64,000 bases of DNA from NCBI GenBank assembly GCA_030544215.1, contig JARZZO010000011.1:296001-360000 (forward strand), in the 5' to 3' direction. Position numbers and translations under genes: made by a program. The notes beneath the pieces are model-generated. The model was given only the letters and a program-made list of their open reading frames with translations. It made no database searches and was not told the DNA's origin. Within the stretch, counting starts at the first letter, position 1, and every line of letters begins with the position of its first letter. Positions 11,949 through 23,458 of the stretch are shown here, piece after piece. Source of the stretch: Zantedeschia hybrid cultivar (lineage: Eukaryota > Streptophyta > Magnoliopsida > Alismatales > Araceae).

Positions 11949-13260
11949 TCAGGAACAAACCCCAAAATTGACTGATAAAAAGCTTCGCCATTTACGGTTC
12001 CCCTGATTTCTCCTCTGATAGGACAAAACTGAGCTCCTAAGAAGGTAAGCCTGAGTTGAACTCGGGATAGGCTGCTTCTCAAGTACTCCCTGGACTTTAG
12101 ATTTCTGCTTTAAAGAGATAGTCACCTCCCATGTTCTACCTCCTTCAGGATTATGACCCTTCCCCTGCTTTTCACTTACCCTGTTGCAAAGAGAATTCCC
12201 CAGTACCACAGCAGCCACCCTCCCCCTGGAATGAGCCTGAGTTGACTCAGCATCATCCAAGACTACTAGATCCCCTGTTACACCCTCCCCTCCTGCCTTG
12301 TTAATCGACTGAGGCAAACCGTCCTTTGGCACAAATGGATCAACTTTAACGGTTCTATATTTTTTGTATTCTGACATCACCTCGGCCCATGTCCAATCAG
12401 GAGATTCTTGGGCTGGAACAGACTCCGGATCCTCCTTTTCTTGCTGTACATTCACCCAGAAAACTCTACCCGCCACCATAATTTTAACACTCGAAGGAAC
12501 AATCAAATGCCAATCAACTTCGATCAATACTCTAGCAAACCTGAACTGCTTTCCCTCCATAGAACCACATCTACTGTTCTAAGTGTAGAAAATTTAGATA
12601 TTATTGCTTGAAAGATAATGGCATTCCACGGATGCAGAGGAATACCAAGCAGTCTCACCCAAAACAGCGTCCCCTGTTGAGCTGGGACCGTCGCCACCTC
12701 CATGCTCTACGGAGTACATCGAATCTTCAACTTATCAAGACTAATCTCTTTGCTGACAATAACCTCCTGCTTCCAAGCAATTTCTTCAGCTCTGACCAGA
12801 AAAGACTTCATAGGTAATTCCTTGCACCACCAGTCTTGCACCGAAGGCCAGCATTGATGAAGATATTGAATCACGATGCTGACGTAGACTTCAACACTAA
12901 AAGCACTGGAATTTGCTTCTATCAGCGAGAGGACAACACACTCTTCCAAGAACTTCTGTGCCTCTACAGCCTCATGCGACCATGGAATGACTGTAGGTTC
13001 TTGCCCCATAAGGCTCCTCTGAGCAAGCATCGTAGGAGGAGACGAACCATTATTCACAGCAAGAGGGGCAGCAGCTTCCTACTTCAAATCAAGAGAATTC
13101 ATGATCCCCTGCCTAGAGACTCTCCTCCTACAATTTCTCCTTCTGTGCCCCTCTCCCCCACAGTCTAAACACCTGATCTTCTCCTTGCACACCCTAGCCC
13201 AGTGGCCTTTGCTGAGACATCTAATGCAGACGTCCTTCTCCACCGGGACGTGGTTGCAGA
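11949..13260 (-). pseudogene. LINE A ORF1 (zinc knuckles then DUF4283-like)
   Basis: At about 13130-13240 two CCHC knuckles read CIRCLSKGHWARVC and CLDCGGEGHRRRNC. Downstream (12707-13057) comes SFLVRAEEIAWKQEVIVS, then WVRLLGIPLHPWN, and at 11949-12560 FRFARVLIEVDWHLIVPSSV, AGRVFWVNVQ, WTWAEVMSEYKKYR. The same signature (FARVLxxV, GxxFWV, YxxY) follows the knuckles in LINE copies B and C. Frames change at least three times and a stop follows RCTP, so no product is expected. The rest of ORF1 to about 11000 is low-conservation sequence. Confidence 0.75.
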
Positions 13261-13290
13261 CGTCCTCAATGCAAGCTTCCCCCTCCTCCC

Positions 13291-13727
13291 TCTAACCTCA
13301 GTCCAACCTCCCTCTTCCCCGCTTTCCCTCATCACCGCTCCCAAGTGACTGATTCACTCTGAGTTGACATTGGCCCTGTGCCAACACAAGCCTAACTAGA
13401 TCCTACAAAGGCTGTGTTTGGGTAGACCAAAATTAAGCTCAGACCCAGATTGGGTTTAGCCCTAGTTCCCATCTCAATTACAACCTAAGTTGTATTACAT
13501 CTGATTCTAATGTTAAGCAAGGTAATCACTTTGTTTTCCTTTCCCATAACTGATATTATTCTCAAAGGTAGAGAAACAGCATGTAGCCCGTAAAGACCAA
13601 ATAATCTTTTGCACTTTGATCCAAATGTATCAACGAAGCAACTTATTTGAAAAAACAAGCGTAAAGCGTGTGAAAAATGAAGCAAAAGATATAAAGCAAA
13701 ATGCAAGGGTTAGCAAAAACAAGTTAC
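13291..13727. other. Intronic sequence between LINE A and RAD52-2 exon 3
   Basis: No exon recognised. The expected last exon of the RAD52-like gene (a block like AHREATGT .. AARFGLGLYLYHE in relatives) is not here on the minus strand. Confidence 0.5.
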
Positions 13728-16700
13728 CTCTCCATCAGAACCCCGTATAGTGACACGATAAACAACAGTTACACTTCCATCTCCTGAGGTGATAACATCT
13801 CGAACTTCTCCACACCAGCCTACAGAAGGGAAGAGTTTTCAATTTTAGCATCACTAAAGTGGACCCAATGGAACATGTTTTTGCTGATACTGGGGAAAAT
13901 CATATGATCCTGTAACCATCAATAATATAGGTCCACAGCAACGGGAACAAAAACACCAGTTCTCAACTTACATGAAGAAAATGCAGAACAAATAAACCAG
14001 CTTGTTAAAAGATTACAAGAAGCTACACTTAGAAGGAGCTGACTTCCATGTAACTCAAAAAGGTTTTTTTTTCTTTTGCCGTTTCATATTTTATTTGATT
14101 CCTTTTGAAGACTTAGTACCAAAAATTACTACAGAATTCAAAGGTGAAGTTCTAATTGATAGAGAGAATGCATTGTGTACATGTAATATCCAAGACCTGC
14201 TTAGCTTAGAATTAGTGCAGTCCTACCCACGGATGACAATCTCGGTATTGGTACTAGTACTGGTAGGTATCGGCCGATTCAGCCATAAAAAAATTCAGAA
14301 AAAAAATGGGAAAAATCAGGAAAAATATGAAAAAAAGGTCAAAAAAATTAAAAAAATAATTGGACATATTTTGACTCTTTTGAGGGTAAAAAAATCTTGA
14401 ATAAGTATAAAAAGACATAATTACTCTATGTTTCAAGACTTGAGAAGCATGTATAATGCATATTAAATGATTATTTGCTACGTATTAATCATGGAAATGA
14501 AACAACTAATGTAATAAGCTGACAAGTATTAATAAATAACAAGTACATATTAAATGATTGTCCTGCATGGGTAATGATTTCAATCCAGAGCATTGGCCTA
14601 GCTTGTCACTACCTCTGATGATACCAGATGATCGATGTAATTAGTTCTCCAACAGGATGGGTCAGTCTATGTCAATATATATAACCATAATTATACATAC
14701 AAAGAAACATATATAAGAAACGAAAAAATAGTCGAAGATCAACTGGAAAAGGTCGTTGGGCAGGACCATTTCGTCTCCTTCTTTAAGTAATAAGCGAATA
14801 GTCAAGCCACAGAGGATGACCACTTCTTCTAATTTCCTCTTCTTAGATCGTCTTCATTCCCTCATCGTCTTCATTCCCTCCTAGTGCATGTATATCTATA
14901 AAAGCCGGTGACTACAACACCCTCTGATCATCTCACCCATAAAATCTCCCCTTAGCTCTATTCTAGCTCTTGGTTAGTTGCATACTAAAAAAGCTTAGCT
15001 AGAGACGCAAAAGCTGTAGGGAGGGGAGACCTTAATTTAAATCAATATCCTAAAATTTGAATGTGGATACTAGCTCTACTTGGATTAGTGGGTGTACATG
15101 TTTCCTATTCTCATCAGTATTAAGTAGTTTTATTCTCACTTGTATTGGGAACTGCAACAGGTACTCTCTTCTTGTAACATAGGTAGTTCTCTTGGGCATC
15201 AAGTTCCCTGCATTTTCTTTTCTTTTGCTGCTTTTCGAGATTTTGCATCATGCCCTCTTTTCAGCTTCTGCAGACAATCCTCCCCAAAACATAACCTAGA
15301 ATTAGATTTTCACTGTCTAAAGGGATCTAGAACATGCCATTGCGAAGTGATTCAGTAATTAAAACCCCATGAATCAATTTTTGTTCTTTCACTCCAAGCA
15401 ACTCTTCATTTTTAATGTTCTAAGCACAGTCATGTGATCTGTTTCTTCATTTCATGTCATGTTTGAGAGATATCGTATTCTTGACGTTCAAGTTCCATTC
15501 AGAAGCTAAGCAACTGACAATTGTTTCATCAACTTCCTATGGAGGATGCCTCAGGACACCATACACCTGTTTTGGTGTACGTCTTGATCACACTGATGCA
15601 CTCTGCTTGTTGATCTGAATCTTCATTTACACATTTTTGAAGCCTGTTGATGCAGGAGCAAGACCCTCGGTGCCGATGAATGAAAGTCTTGACCACCACT
15701 GCATCAACCTCGATCACATTGACCTGATCTAGCTTGGAGAAGACTAAGAGGAGTCTACTTATTAGTGTCTTTTTTTGAGGATCTCTCCAAATTCCTAAGA
15801 GTTATTAGTAGACTCTTTTTGTTATTGTTTTACTTTGAGAAAGTTAGTACAAATTCATAGAATCATTGGTGCCTTTAAGTGTAGGGTCTCTTCAGTCTCC
15901 CAAGAGACCTTTTTCCCTCCTCACTCGTATATATAAGTCATGTAATCTCGGGCTTTTGAGAAGGGAATAAAAGAGAAACAATCCTTTGTCGCAGCCACAT
16001 GCTTGAGTTTGCTAGTTGACACTCTAGAGAAAGAGCTTCAAGAGAGAGAGCCCAAGAGAGGCAGGGTGAGAGGCCCCGGGTGAGAGGTCCTTAACCCTCA
16101 TCCACCATCCCTTCCACCTCCACCTGCACCAGTTGCAGCTGCCCCTCCATCTCTTCCTAACCACCTTCCATTGCCTCCCAACTTGTCGTGGGTCGCCCCA
16201 TCTGGTCTAAGGAGAAGCACAGCAAGGACATCCCTGAGGTATGTCTGGAAGGGCCTCCAGGGCGGCTTCCTCTAGTCTACAGCAGCTCCAGCAAGTCCTT
16301 CCTAGTGTCACACCTCAGACCAGCAAGAGCTCGACCCCAGTACTGAGGCGGAGGTCTGCTAGGTCTATGAGGATCAAAGACGCTAGAGAATGTAGCGTCC
16401 TTGAAAGCATTCTGGCAGTACCGTGCTCTTTCATAGAGCTCTGCCATATTAGTCAAATTGTTCAAGGAGAGGACCAGCTTGAACTGGGGCGTGGCGTTAG
16501 AAATCAGCATCTTCACCTGTTCAGATTCAGACAAGTGATCTTTCACCTTTTCAGCCAGACCCCGCCACCTGTCAGCAAAACTGACAAACTCCTCATCCGG
16601 TTTCATCTTTTCTGCAATGAGGTCCGTGATAGACAAGGAGGGTGCAACTCTGTCCTGGTATCGTTGGATGAATTTGCGTGAAACGATAAGCCTTGCGGCC

Positions 16701-19700
16701 CCCAGCCCATCTCCATCTTTTCGAGCCAAGCAGCAGGCTGGCCTCCAACAGAGTGTCAGCAACAGCTCCAGCTGCAGCAGGGGAGAGGATTTCCCCCACC
16801 TGGCCATCCATCTCCAGCCCATGGAGCAGCAGGAGCACAGCTGCAGGCCACCCAGCAGCTCCTCCATTCACCCAGGTCTGAAAAGAAGCCGCCCTTCTCT
16901 TCCTCATTTTTAGATCTATGACAGACCTTCCCCTCCATCAGCATGCACACCAACAGGAGCCTCGGGCCATCCCCGTTCCTCCTACTCCACCACAAGAGCT
17001 GCGGTGCTCCAGCCATGTGTTCGACAGAAGGTCCCTGCTAAAACAGAATCAATCCATCACACACACACACGCGCGCGCGTGAACACTGTGGCACCACGTA
17101 TGCCAAATGTTCAACATGTGGTCTGAGATGCTGCAGTGAGCTTAGGCACGCCCCGCCCATGTGCCATGGGTCATCCATCACCGCCTGTTCATTATCTATT
17201 GGCTTCTTTCTTAGCTTCTTTCTGAATGCAGCTGTGAAACCAAATAGATCAAGATTTGTATTTTACTTATAAGAAAGGTAATTATAAGTATTATGTGATG
17301 TTATACTAACTGACTAGAATTGCTTCTAAGTGGCTTTTAACTAAGCCCATGGGTTGATGCCAAGCAACTCATACCATCAAGGCAATGCACAATAGCTTGA
17401 CCCACTCCCCTCTGGCTTCTTTCCCTCCATTCCCTAATATAGGATACATTGAGTGGAAGAAGTGAAAGTTGCACAGTGCAGTGCTGGGCTCGCACAACTG
17501 GGACTGACCAATCACTCGCATGTGATCAGATGGTGCCAATCACCATGCCATGTATTCTCCTCCCCCATGATATATTGAAAGTTCGGGTGGAGTTAGGGGC
17601 TGGTCTACATATATTGCCAGCCCCTTCTTCTTCAAATGAAGTATGAGGATGTGGCTAAGAACCCCTATAAATGGGATTTTCAAATAAAACAGCCCCTATT
17701 TTTTACATATTTGTAGTTTTTCAATTAAAATATAAAATTTAGTGAAATCATTTGACAATAATTGTGAAAATCAAGGTTCGCCAACTCATTGATCCGGATC
17801 ATATCGGATCTTCTCTCAGATACAGTACGATACCGATCCGACTCGGACCAACTTGGTCCAACTTGTACAAGTCAAGCCAATGAGTTTTTGTTAAAAAAAT
17901 AAAAAATAATAAGTTTATATTTTAGAGAAAGATACTCTATTAATTCATATAAAAGTGTGATTTTACTTATCAAATAGGTAAAACTCAATCTAAAACAAGT
18001 CATTATGTATGTATGACTATATTGAGATGGTACAATTAAGTCCAACTCGGTCCATGCCAGTGGATCGGGTCAGTCCAGATACAAGTCGACTCGTACGAGT
18101 CAGCCCGATCCAGTACGATACGGTAAACCTTGGTTAAAACTGAGTTAAAACCAAACAAAACCAAAAAAGTTTCGCTTGTTTTCATTTTTGGGATTAGTTT
18201 TGTTTGGTCTACTTTACGGAAATTCAAACCGAAAAAGTTTTAACTAAAAATGTTTTGCTTGTTTTCATTTTTGGGATTAGTTTTGTTTAGTCTAGCTTAG
18301 GGAAATTCAAAATGAAAAGGTTTTAACTAAAAAGTTTTGCTTCTTTTCATTCTTGGGATTAGTTTTGTTTGGTCAAGTTTAGGGAAATTCAAAGCGAAAA
18401 AGTTTGGTTTATTTTTCATTTTGGGATTAGTTTGGTTCATTGTTGTCAAGTCGGGCATCTAGGCAATGGCTAGTCGCCGCCAAGGAACTAAGGCCAATTC
18501 TTGGCCCAGATGAACCAGCGCCTAGTATGGGGGCTATAAAGGTGTGCCAGACAGGTCTGCCTAGGTGCCCAGACAGACCACTCAGGCCACTTAGTTCTCT
18601 TGTGTTGGGTCCCTCTTTCTCATCCCACCCCCGATTCCCCAATGATTGCTAGGGTTTGGAGAACCCCAAGCACGTGCTGCCACTCTATGCAACCAACTGC
18701 GTCATTGTCCAATGCCGTCCTTCACCGTCAACTACTACATCTCATGTATTTTCTCACTCTCTCCTCGTCTCTCGCTCTGTCTCTCTCCCTCAATGTCTGG
18801 CACTGCCAGCCAGTAGAACCATAAGCCTTCTTGCCACCAACTGTTGCCACCTATCCACCACCAACCACTCTCTCTCTCTCTCTCCTGCACATGCACTGAG
18901 CACACACTGTTCTTAGAAACCAAATAACAAAACCTGCCACAGAACATGCATATGACCCCTCCCTTCCTCCCCCCTCTCTCTGTCTTATGAAGTAAGTGCC
19001 TAGGTGGGAACCTAAGCACTACCCCTTGGGTCACCTTCATGCCTTGACAAGTGTTTCTGTGTGTGTGTGTGTGTTGGGGGGGGGGGGGGGGGGGGGGGGG
19101 GGGCTGTTGTTACCTTTTGCACTACCAGAACAATCATGAGGCTTGTCGCTGATCAGAAAAAGGGATCTTCAGCTGTGGATCCAATCAATCCATTTTGCAT
19201 GATACCCATTATCATGAAGGATAAAGAAAACCTTCAAATGCAATCACAGCTAACTTTGATGTACGCCTCTTTAAAATCAAGTTCCAATACCAAGCATTCC
19301 CTTCGATTTTCTGATGATGAATAGGCTCATAAGCTGTTAAGACATTGTCAATAATGCATATTCCTTCCATAAACCAATTTGATTACTACTCATCACTTAA
19401 AGTCTTGAAGATGACATATTGGTGCTCATGGCCTTTTTAGAAAGCTAACCGATATGAACTTCATGACATCATCTACAAGTTCCATGTTTTCCCCCTTACA
19501 ACCATCCATATCCATTTGGTTACTTACCAATCCTCAAAGGAAATCTTCCAATTGAAGCAAGAAACCTCCTTGTCTATTCTTCTTCTTAGTAGAATGTATA
19601 AACGAGAAAGTAGGTGCATTTGAGCCCATATAAGCAGTCTAGGCTAATGGAGAGGGCCATGTGTTACATGTTTGCATCATAGTTTTCTGTTGTGGCTTGA

Positions 19701-21112
19701 ATTGGATTGTTTTCTCTTGTTTGGAATTGTGCAAGAGCACTATTTGGAGTGGGATACCACCCACATTTGAGTTTGGCTGGACTCGAAATTGCGCAACAAT
19801 AAATGAGAAGGAAAATCTGAAGCTTGGGTGAGTCTTTCAAGGTCTCCACAGTGCCCCTTCAGGGGTGACACTTTGGAGTATCATTTGTGAGATATGCTTC
19901 TCAGGGAGGAGAGTTTTCTCTTTTGTTCTCTTACACCCATTTGCTCTTGGTCACTGTAGTGAAGTTCTTCGTCAGTTTTGCCCGTGGATGTAGGTCAATG
20001 ACTGAACCACATTAATCTCTTGTCTCTTTGTGGATGTTTGCTTCTCTGTTGATCTCATCAGATTATGTGATCCTAATTATTTGCTTCTGCATATTCGCCA
20101 TCTAAATCATAATATCATATGTGCTCCTAGAGGCCACCTTCCAAGAAATTGTGCATATGAATATGTCTCGTCAGCGGTTTTGACGAAAAAGAAAGAGCCC
20201 ATGGGTTGGCTTGTGCTAGGTTGGAGGGGTGCTAGACCAAAAATGGACGTGCACCACTTTAAGTCCAAAGTTTACTCCACGTATATGCAACTAGAAGATA
20301 TCCATGGAATACTACTACTGGCTCTTGTTTCCAAGATTCTTCATTTTACAGCAGAGAAACAGAAGAGCTTAAACATTCACCTGGAGCATAGAAGCTCAGC
20401 AACCTATTGGCATGGTACCTGCAACCAGGAACGAAATGATCATAACCTGCCAAAGAGAAAAAGGAAAAGGAATTCGCACATCCCATTTGTTAAGCCCGCA
20501 CACGACAAGAAAAGAAATGGACATCGGAGAGTTAGAAGGGCGACCGAGAGAGAGAGAGAGAGAGAGATGAGGAGGAGGAGGAGGAGAAAAGTGGAAATAT
20601 GCAGAAAGGGCTCCAGAGCCATATTTTTGCGCAAAAAGCTGTAATCACCAGGGGATGGATCTATCGTCGGGGTCAATGATGTTGGGGGGCACCCGCTTGT
20701 TGAGGTCCCTCAGGATCTCCCCCAGCGGCCGGGTGATCCCCGACGCCGTCCTCCCCAGCGGCACCGCGTAACTGGAGCTTCGGAAGCTACCACCACCACC
20801 GGGACCTCCACCCTTCTTCCCTCCGCCGCTGCCGCCCTCCCTTCCCGCCGTCCCATCTGGAGATCCGTCCACCGAGCACCACGTCGCCGCATGCGACAGG
20901 CGGCTCCTCCTGCGCCTCACCCCGGGCAGCGCCAGAGGTGACCCGCCGATGCCGGTGCCGACCGACGGCATCCACAGCCTGCTCCGCGACGGCCAGGAAG
21001 CCAGCGAGAGCCCGCGGAATTGGGGCTCCCCGACCGGCGAGAAGGCGCCGAAGGGAGGCTGCAGGCGTGGGAAGTGGGCTGGCCCAGAGAGGAAGCTGGC
21101 ACTGGCCGCCAT
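13728..21112 (-). CDS. RAD52-2: RAD52-like ssDNA-binding protein, RAD52-2 type (3' end not found)
   Basis: Plant RAD52-like/ODB proteins bind single-stranded DNA and promote annealing in recombination-dependent repair. The RAD52-2 branch goes to chloroplast and nucleus. Exon 1 is 20649-21112, exon 2 is 20381-20418 (38 bp) and exon 3 is 13728-13819, all with GT-AG borders and matching phases (198 codons). The chosen start is at 21112 (ACCATGGCGG context). The N-terminus MAASASFLSGPAHFPRL is Ser/Arg-rich and transit-peptide-like, followed by a Gly-rich linker. The conserved core reads GITRPLGEILRDLNKRV, WYHANRLLSFYAPGWCGEVR and VVYRVTIRGSDGE. The YHAN/GWCGEVRDV form fits RAD52-2 rather than the mitochondrial RAD52-1 paralogue. 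Intron 1 is 230 bp; intron 2 is 6.56 kb of transposon debris. About 40 C-terminal residues are missing. Their exon may lie left of LINE A, outside the window, or be lost. Confidence 0.85.
14215..14390. repeat. CGGTACTAG / A-rich repeat fragment in RAD52-2 intron
   Basis: CTCGGTATTGGTACTAG and GGTATCGGCCGATTCAGCC are followed by about 100 bp of AAAAATTCAGAAAAAAAATG-type sequence. It is related to the foldback at 8479-8618. The short ORFs through it are low-complexity by-products. Confidence 0.5.
14897..14904 (+). promoter_or_regulatory. TATA-like element (TATAAAAG) without a gene
   Basis: TATAAAAG is followed 30-60 bp downstream by a C/T-rich, TSS-like stretch (CATCTCACCCATAAAATC) in plus orientation, antisense to the host gene. 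No ORF follows, so it is probably a transposon-derived promoter remnant. Confidence 0.3.
15730..16090 (+). mobile_element. LTR-like fragment with TATA and poly(A) signal
   Basis: TATATATAAG at about 15928, AATAAA at 15966 and a GA-rich leader after it resemble the U3-R-U5 layout of a plant LTR in plus orientation. Ends, target duplication and a partner LTR were not found. From 14905 to 15730 I see no gene. Confidence 0.35.
16277..16690 (-). pseudogene. Ty3/gypsy gag fragment
   Basis: Reads FIQRYQDRVAPSLSITDLIA, MKPDEEFVSFADRWRGLAEK, LSESEQVKMLISNATPQF and NNLTNMAELYERARYCQ. This is the retrotransposon gag (RxW..A, NxxPxx) core of an LTR element. It is isolated: no protease or RT follows. The Pro/Ser-rich upstream extension to 16867 is not gag-like. 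Its orientation is opposite to the LTR-like piece immediately to the left. Confidence 0.65.
17058..17080. repeat. (CA)n(CG)n microsatellite
   Basis: ACACACACAC passing directly into GCGCGCGCG: alternating purine-pyrimidine, Z-DNA prone. Confidence 0.9.
17772..18132. mobile_element. hAT-like MITE (361 bp)
   Basis: Begins CAAGGTTCGCCAACTC and ends with the inverse ..GGTAAACCTTG. Both arms contain GATCCGGATC/CGATCC and GACTCGG-type inverted motifs. The 8 bp on each side (GTGAAAAT / GTTAAAAC) agree at six positions, consistent with an aged 8-bp target duplication. Non-coding, inside the RAD52-2 intron. Confidence 0.6.
18163..18437. repeat. Tandem repeat, ~83-bp unit, four copies
   Basis: The landmark GGGATTAGTTTTGTTTGGTC occurs at 18190, 18273, 18355 and (variant) 18423, giving periods of 83, 82 and 68 (last copy shortened). 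It starts 30 bp after the MITE end. Confidence 0.85.
18443..19050. mobile_element. Putative DNA element with TTGTCAAG termini
   Basis: Left edge TTGTCAAGTCGGGCATCTAGG; right edge, reversed, TTGTCAAGGCATGAAGG. Subterminal CCTAGGTGCC/GGCACCTAGG-like motifs occur in both arms. No target duplication or transposase. The interior holds (CT)n at 18875. Confidence 0.4.
19061..19103. repeat. (GT)n then 28-base poly-G tract
   Basis: GT repeats run directly into an uninterrupted run of G from 19076 to 19103. Confidence 0.95.
19130..19530 (-). pseudogene. LINE reverse transcriptase fragment
   Basis: Minus-strand frames give ICIIDNVLTAYEPIHHQK followed, after a frameshift, by LELDFKEAYIKVSCDC. These match the segment NxLIAHE..KLDFEKAYD..W of LINE RT around motif A. 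It is more degraded than the other copies, and the rest of the element is absent. From 19530 to 20380 I see only intron sequence. Confidence 0.55.
20548..20586. repeat. (GA)n and (GAG)n microsatellite in RAD52-2 intron 1
   Basis: GAGAGAGAGAGAGAGA followed by GAGGAGGAGGAGGAG. Within the 230-bp intron between exons 1 and 2. Confidence 0.9.
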
Positions 21113-21269
21113 GGTGTTGGCCGCCGTCGACCAGAGATGGCGGAAGAGCACGTGAGGGGAGGCGGAGAGGAGACTTCGATCAACCGGAGATGAGGAGAGG
21201 AGCAACATAAACGACGTTCTCGTTTGTTAACTAACAGCAAGGAAGGAAGCCTCGGTTTTCGGGTTTGGA

Positions 21270-21955
21270 CGTCCGCACGGCAGCAAGTGACAATTTTATT
21301 ATAATTTTTGTCCGAGTAATATTTGTTGTATGTCCTGTAATAAGTTCAGTCGCTTCATCGAAATTATGTTTATCACTCGAAAATAATACTTGTCACTGGT
21401 AATATAATATTATGGGGTGGTCACGTGGCCATATTTAATTGTAAAAAATTGTGCGGTGTGACTAAACTTATTATGCAACAAATACTATTCTACTTTCTAT
21501 ATATATGTGCATCTTTAGAGTAGACAGAAAGAGTAATACTCGCTGCAAGTCTAGGCACAACTATCTGCAGTTGGACCACGTGGCCAACTTGACTAGTTGG
21601 ACGAGCCGATATGGCCACCTTCATAATATTTTGATTGACAAATACCGTTTTTATTGACAAATATATATTTCGATTAACAAATATAGTTCGATTGACAAAT
21701 ACGGTTTTTGATTGACAAACACAATTTTCAATTGACATATACAATTTTGATTGATATTTTAAAAATTATATTTGTCAATCAAAAACTGTACTTGTCAATC
21801 GAAACTGTATTTATCAATCGAAATTATATTTGTCAATCGAAATATGTATCTGTCAATCGAAATATTATGGGAGTGATCATGTCAACTCACTGACTAAGTC
21901 GGCCACGTGGTTCAACCACCAAGAATTGTGCAATATGACTGGACTTATTATATAT
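21270..21955. mobile_element. Composite foldback/MITE with TTGATTGACAAATA units
   Basis: The left arm (from about 21545) carries GGACCACGTGGCCAACTTG and CATAATATTTTGATTGACA, then repeated TTGATTGACAAATAC units. The right arm is the inverse, with repeated TATTTGTCAATCGAAA units, then ATAATATTATGGGAG and GGCCACGTGG. The arms exceed 150 bp. A second partial right arm (ATATTATGGGGTGGTCACG, then TTGTGCGGTGTGACT) lies just outside at 21410-21480, so two related copies are juxtaposed. Confidence 0.65.
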
Positions 21956-23453
21956 ATATAATGCAAGACAAGATAAGGTCTTTATGGTGAGTACTAAATT
22001 GTTTGCATTCCTAACTATTTGATAGAAAATTTTATAAAATATTAAGTATCTTGTTAATTAAGTTTGTTCACAAATAGAACAATTAAATAAATACTTTAAA
22101 AAAAATCTTAATGACTACCTGGACGAGTTTTTGTGAAGTATTAAAATAAATTCTTAACGAATGCTTAGACGAACTTGTTCACAAACATAATCGAGTTATT
22201 ATTGAGTAGTTAATCGGACGTGTTGATTCATTTGCATCACTACTCACTCATCATTCTTGGATCCTGCTTAGTGTTTTATTGGCAGTTTATATGTGTGTAT
22301 TACTTTTGCATTCCCTACTCACAACGGTATTGTAGTATAGTGTTACTTTTGGTTTTTGCTAATTTTTGGTGTGATCAATAATAACAGGATAAAATAGTTA
22401 ATTTAATAATCTCAAAAGAATCCTCATAAATGAGCTTATTACTGTTAAAAGCGAACTTTAAACTAGTTTACCTTTGGAAGAGTCTCTATAAGGAAATAAA
22501 TTATTACAAAAATCTTATTGGTTATTAATGGACAGAAGACACACCTATAACTTCAATCTTAGTTTTCCTTAAGAGTTCCGCTTGGTGCACACCTGAGCAC
22601 GCCTATTAACACGCCGTGTACGCGTATACCAACTTGCACGGGTGTGCACGCAAAAAGCAAAAAGATTTCTAAAAGATGGCAGGTGAAAAAGTAAAGAATA
22701 GTTAATGAGAAGGCTCTAAGTGCTATTACCCTATTGGTTGTCCCATGATTGAGACATATTCTCTCTTATCTTTAGAGAATTGATTTTCAAATTACTCCCT
22801 AAAAGTTGTGTATGACCTATTTATAAAAGAAAAGAGATCTGCCCCAAGAAAGCCTTGGAGACATAATCCCGAGAAGAAAGGAGAAGAGAGAAAATAGAAG
22901 AAGAAGATAAGAGAAAGGAGAGTAGGCCCCCTCCCCCCTTTTCCTCTCCACCTCCAGTAGCTAAAGAAAAGGAAAAAGAGAGAAGGAGTTGAGAAGAAGA
23001 AGAATAAGGGAAGGAGAAAGAACTTGAAGGTGCCGTTCCCTTCCCCCATCCCATTTGCAAGGTAGAGTGGGGGTTAGAGATAGGTTCTTTAGTTTTTTTG
23101 CTTCTGTATTTTCTTGTTTCAAAAGGTGGTGTTGTTATCTTCTATCTCTCTCTTGAATGTTTCTCCTATATAATTTGCATTTGAATGAAATGAAATCAAG
23201 TTCTTTGTCTCTTACGTCTGCTATGTTTTCTTTAAAAAATGCATTTCATACTTCATATCTCTAGTTTTTATTTTGAGGAATAGTGGGAGAGGTCTCTCGC
23301 ATCATGGAAAAGGCCTCCCGCAATTCCAAAACTACCCAAATATGTAGTTTATAACTTAAATGTCTTGTACTGTCTGGATTTCGAAGTTATGTCTTTGGTT
23401 TATTGGAGACATGGAAAGCTCTTTGGGTGCCATGGCTCTCTTAAATTTGCTTG
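21956..23453. other. Intergenic, no gene seen
   Basis: AT-rich to 22780. A mostly purine stretch (GAGAAGAAAGG type) covers about 22869-23020, so the ORFs read through it are low complexity. The host sequence at 23400-23458 continues at 35781 across the retrotransposon insertion. Confidence 0.5.
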
Positions 23454-23458
23454 GGGAG

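Larger units (their letters stand above)
6943..13290 (-). mobile_element. Decayed L1-type LINE (copy A)
   Basis: Reading right to left: ORF1 with two zinc knuckles, endonuclease, reverse transcriptase, C-terminal zf-RVT region, then a short poly(A) (T8 on the plus strand at about 6943). Every ORF is broken by several stops or frameshifts. It lies between exon 3 of the RAD52-like gene and whatever follows it, so it may sit in that gene's next intron. The 5' end is not sharply defined and no target duplication was found. A CCGGTACC-rich foldback has inserted at 8479. Confidence 0.85.

Noticed and set aside
16593..17016. Ala/Trp/Cys-rich minus-strand ORFs next to the gag fragment
   Set aside because: Composition-driven shadow frames without similarity to gag or other domains.
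20938..21210. Plus-strand ORFs antisense to RAD52-2 exon 1
   Set aside because: GC-rich shadow of a well-supported exon.
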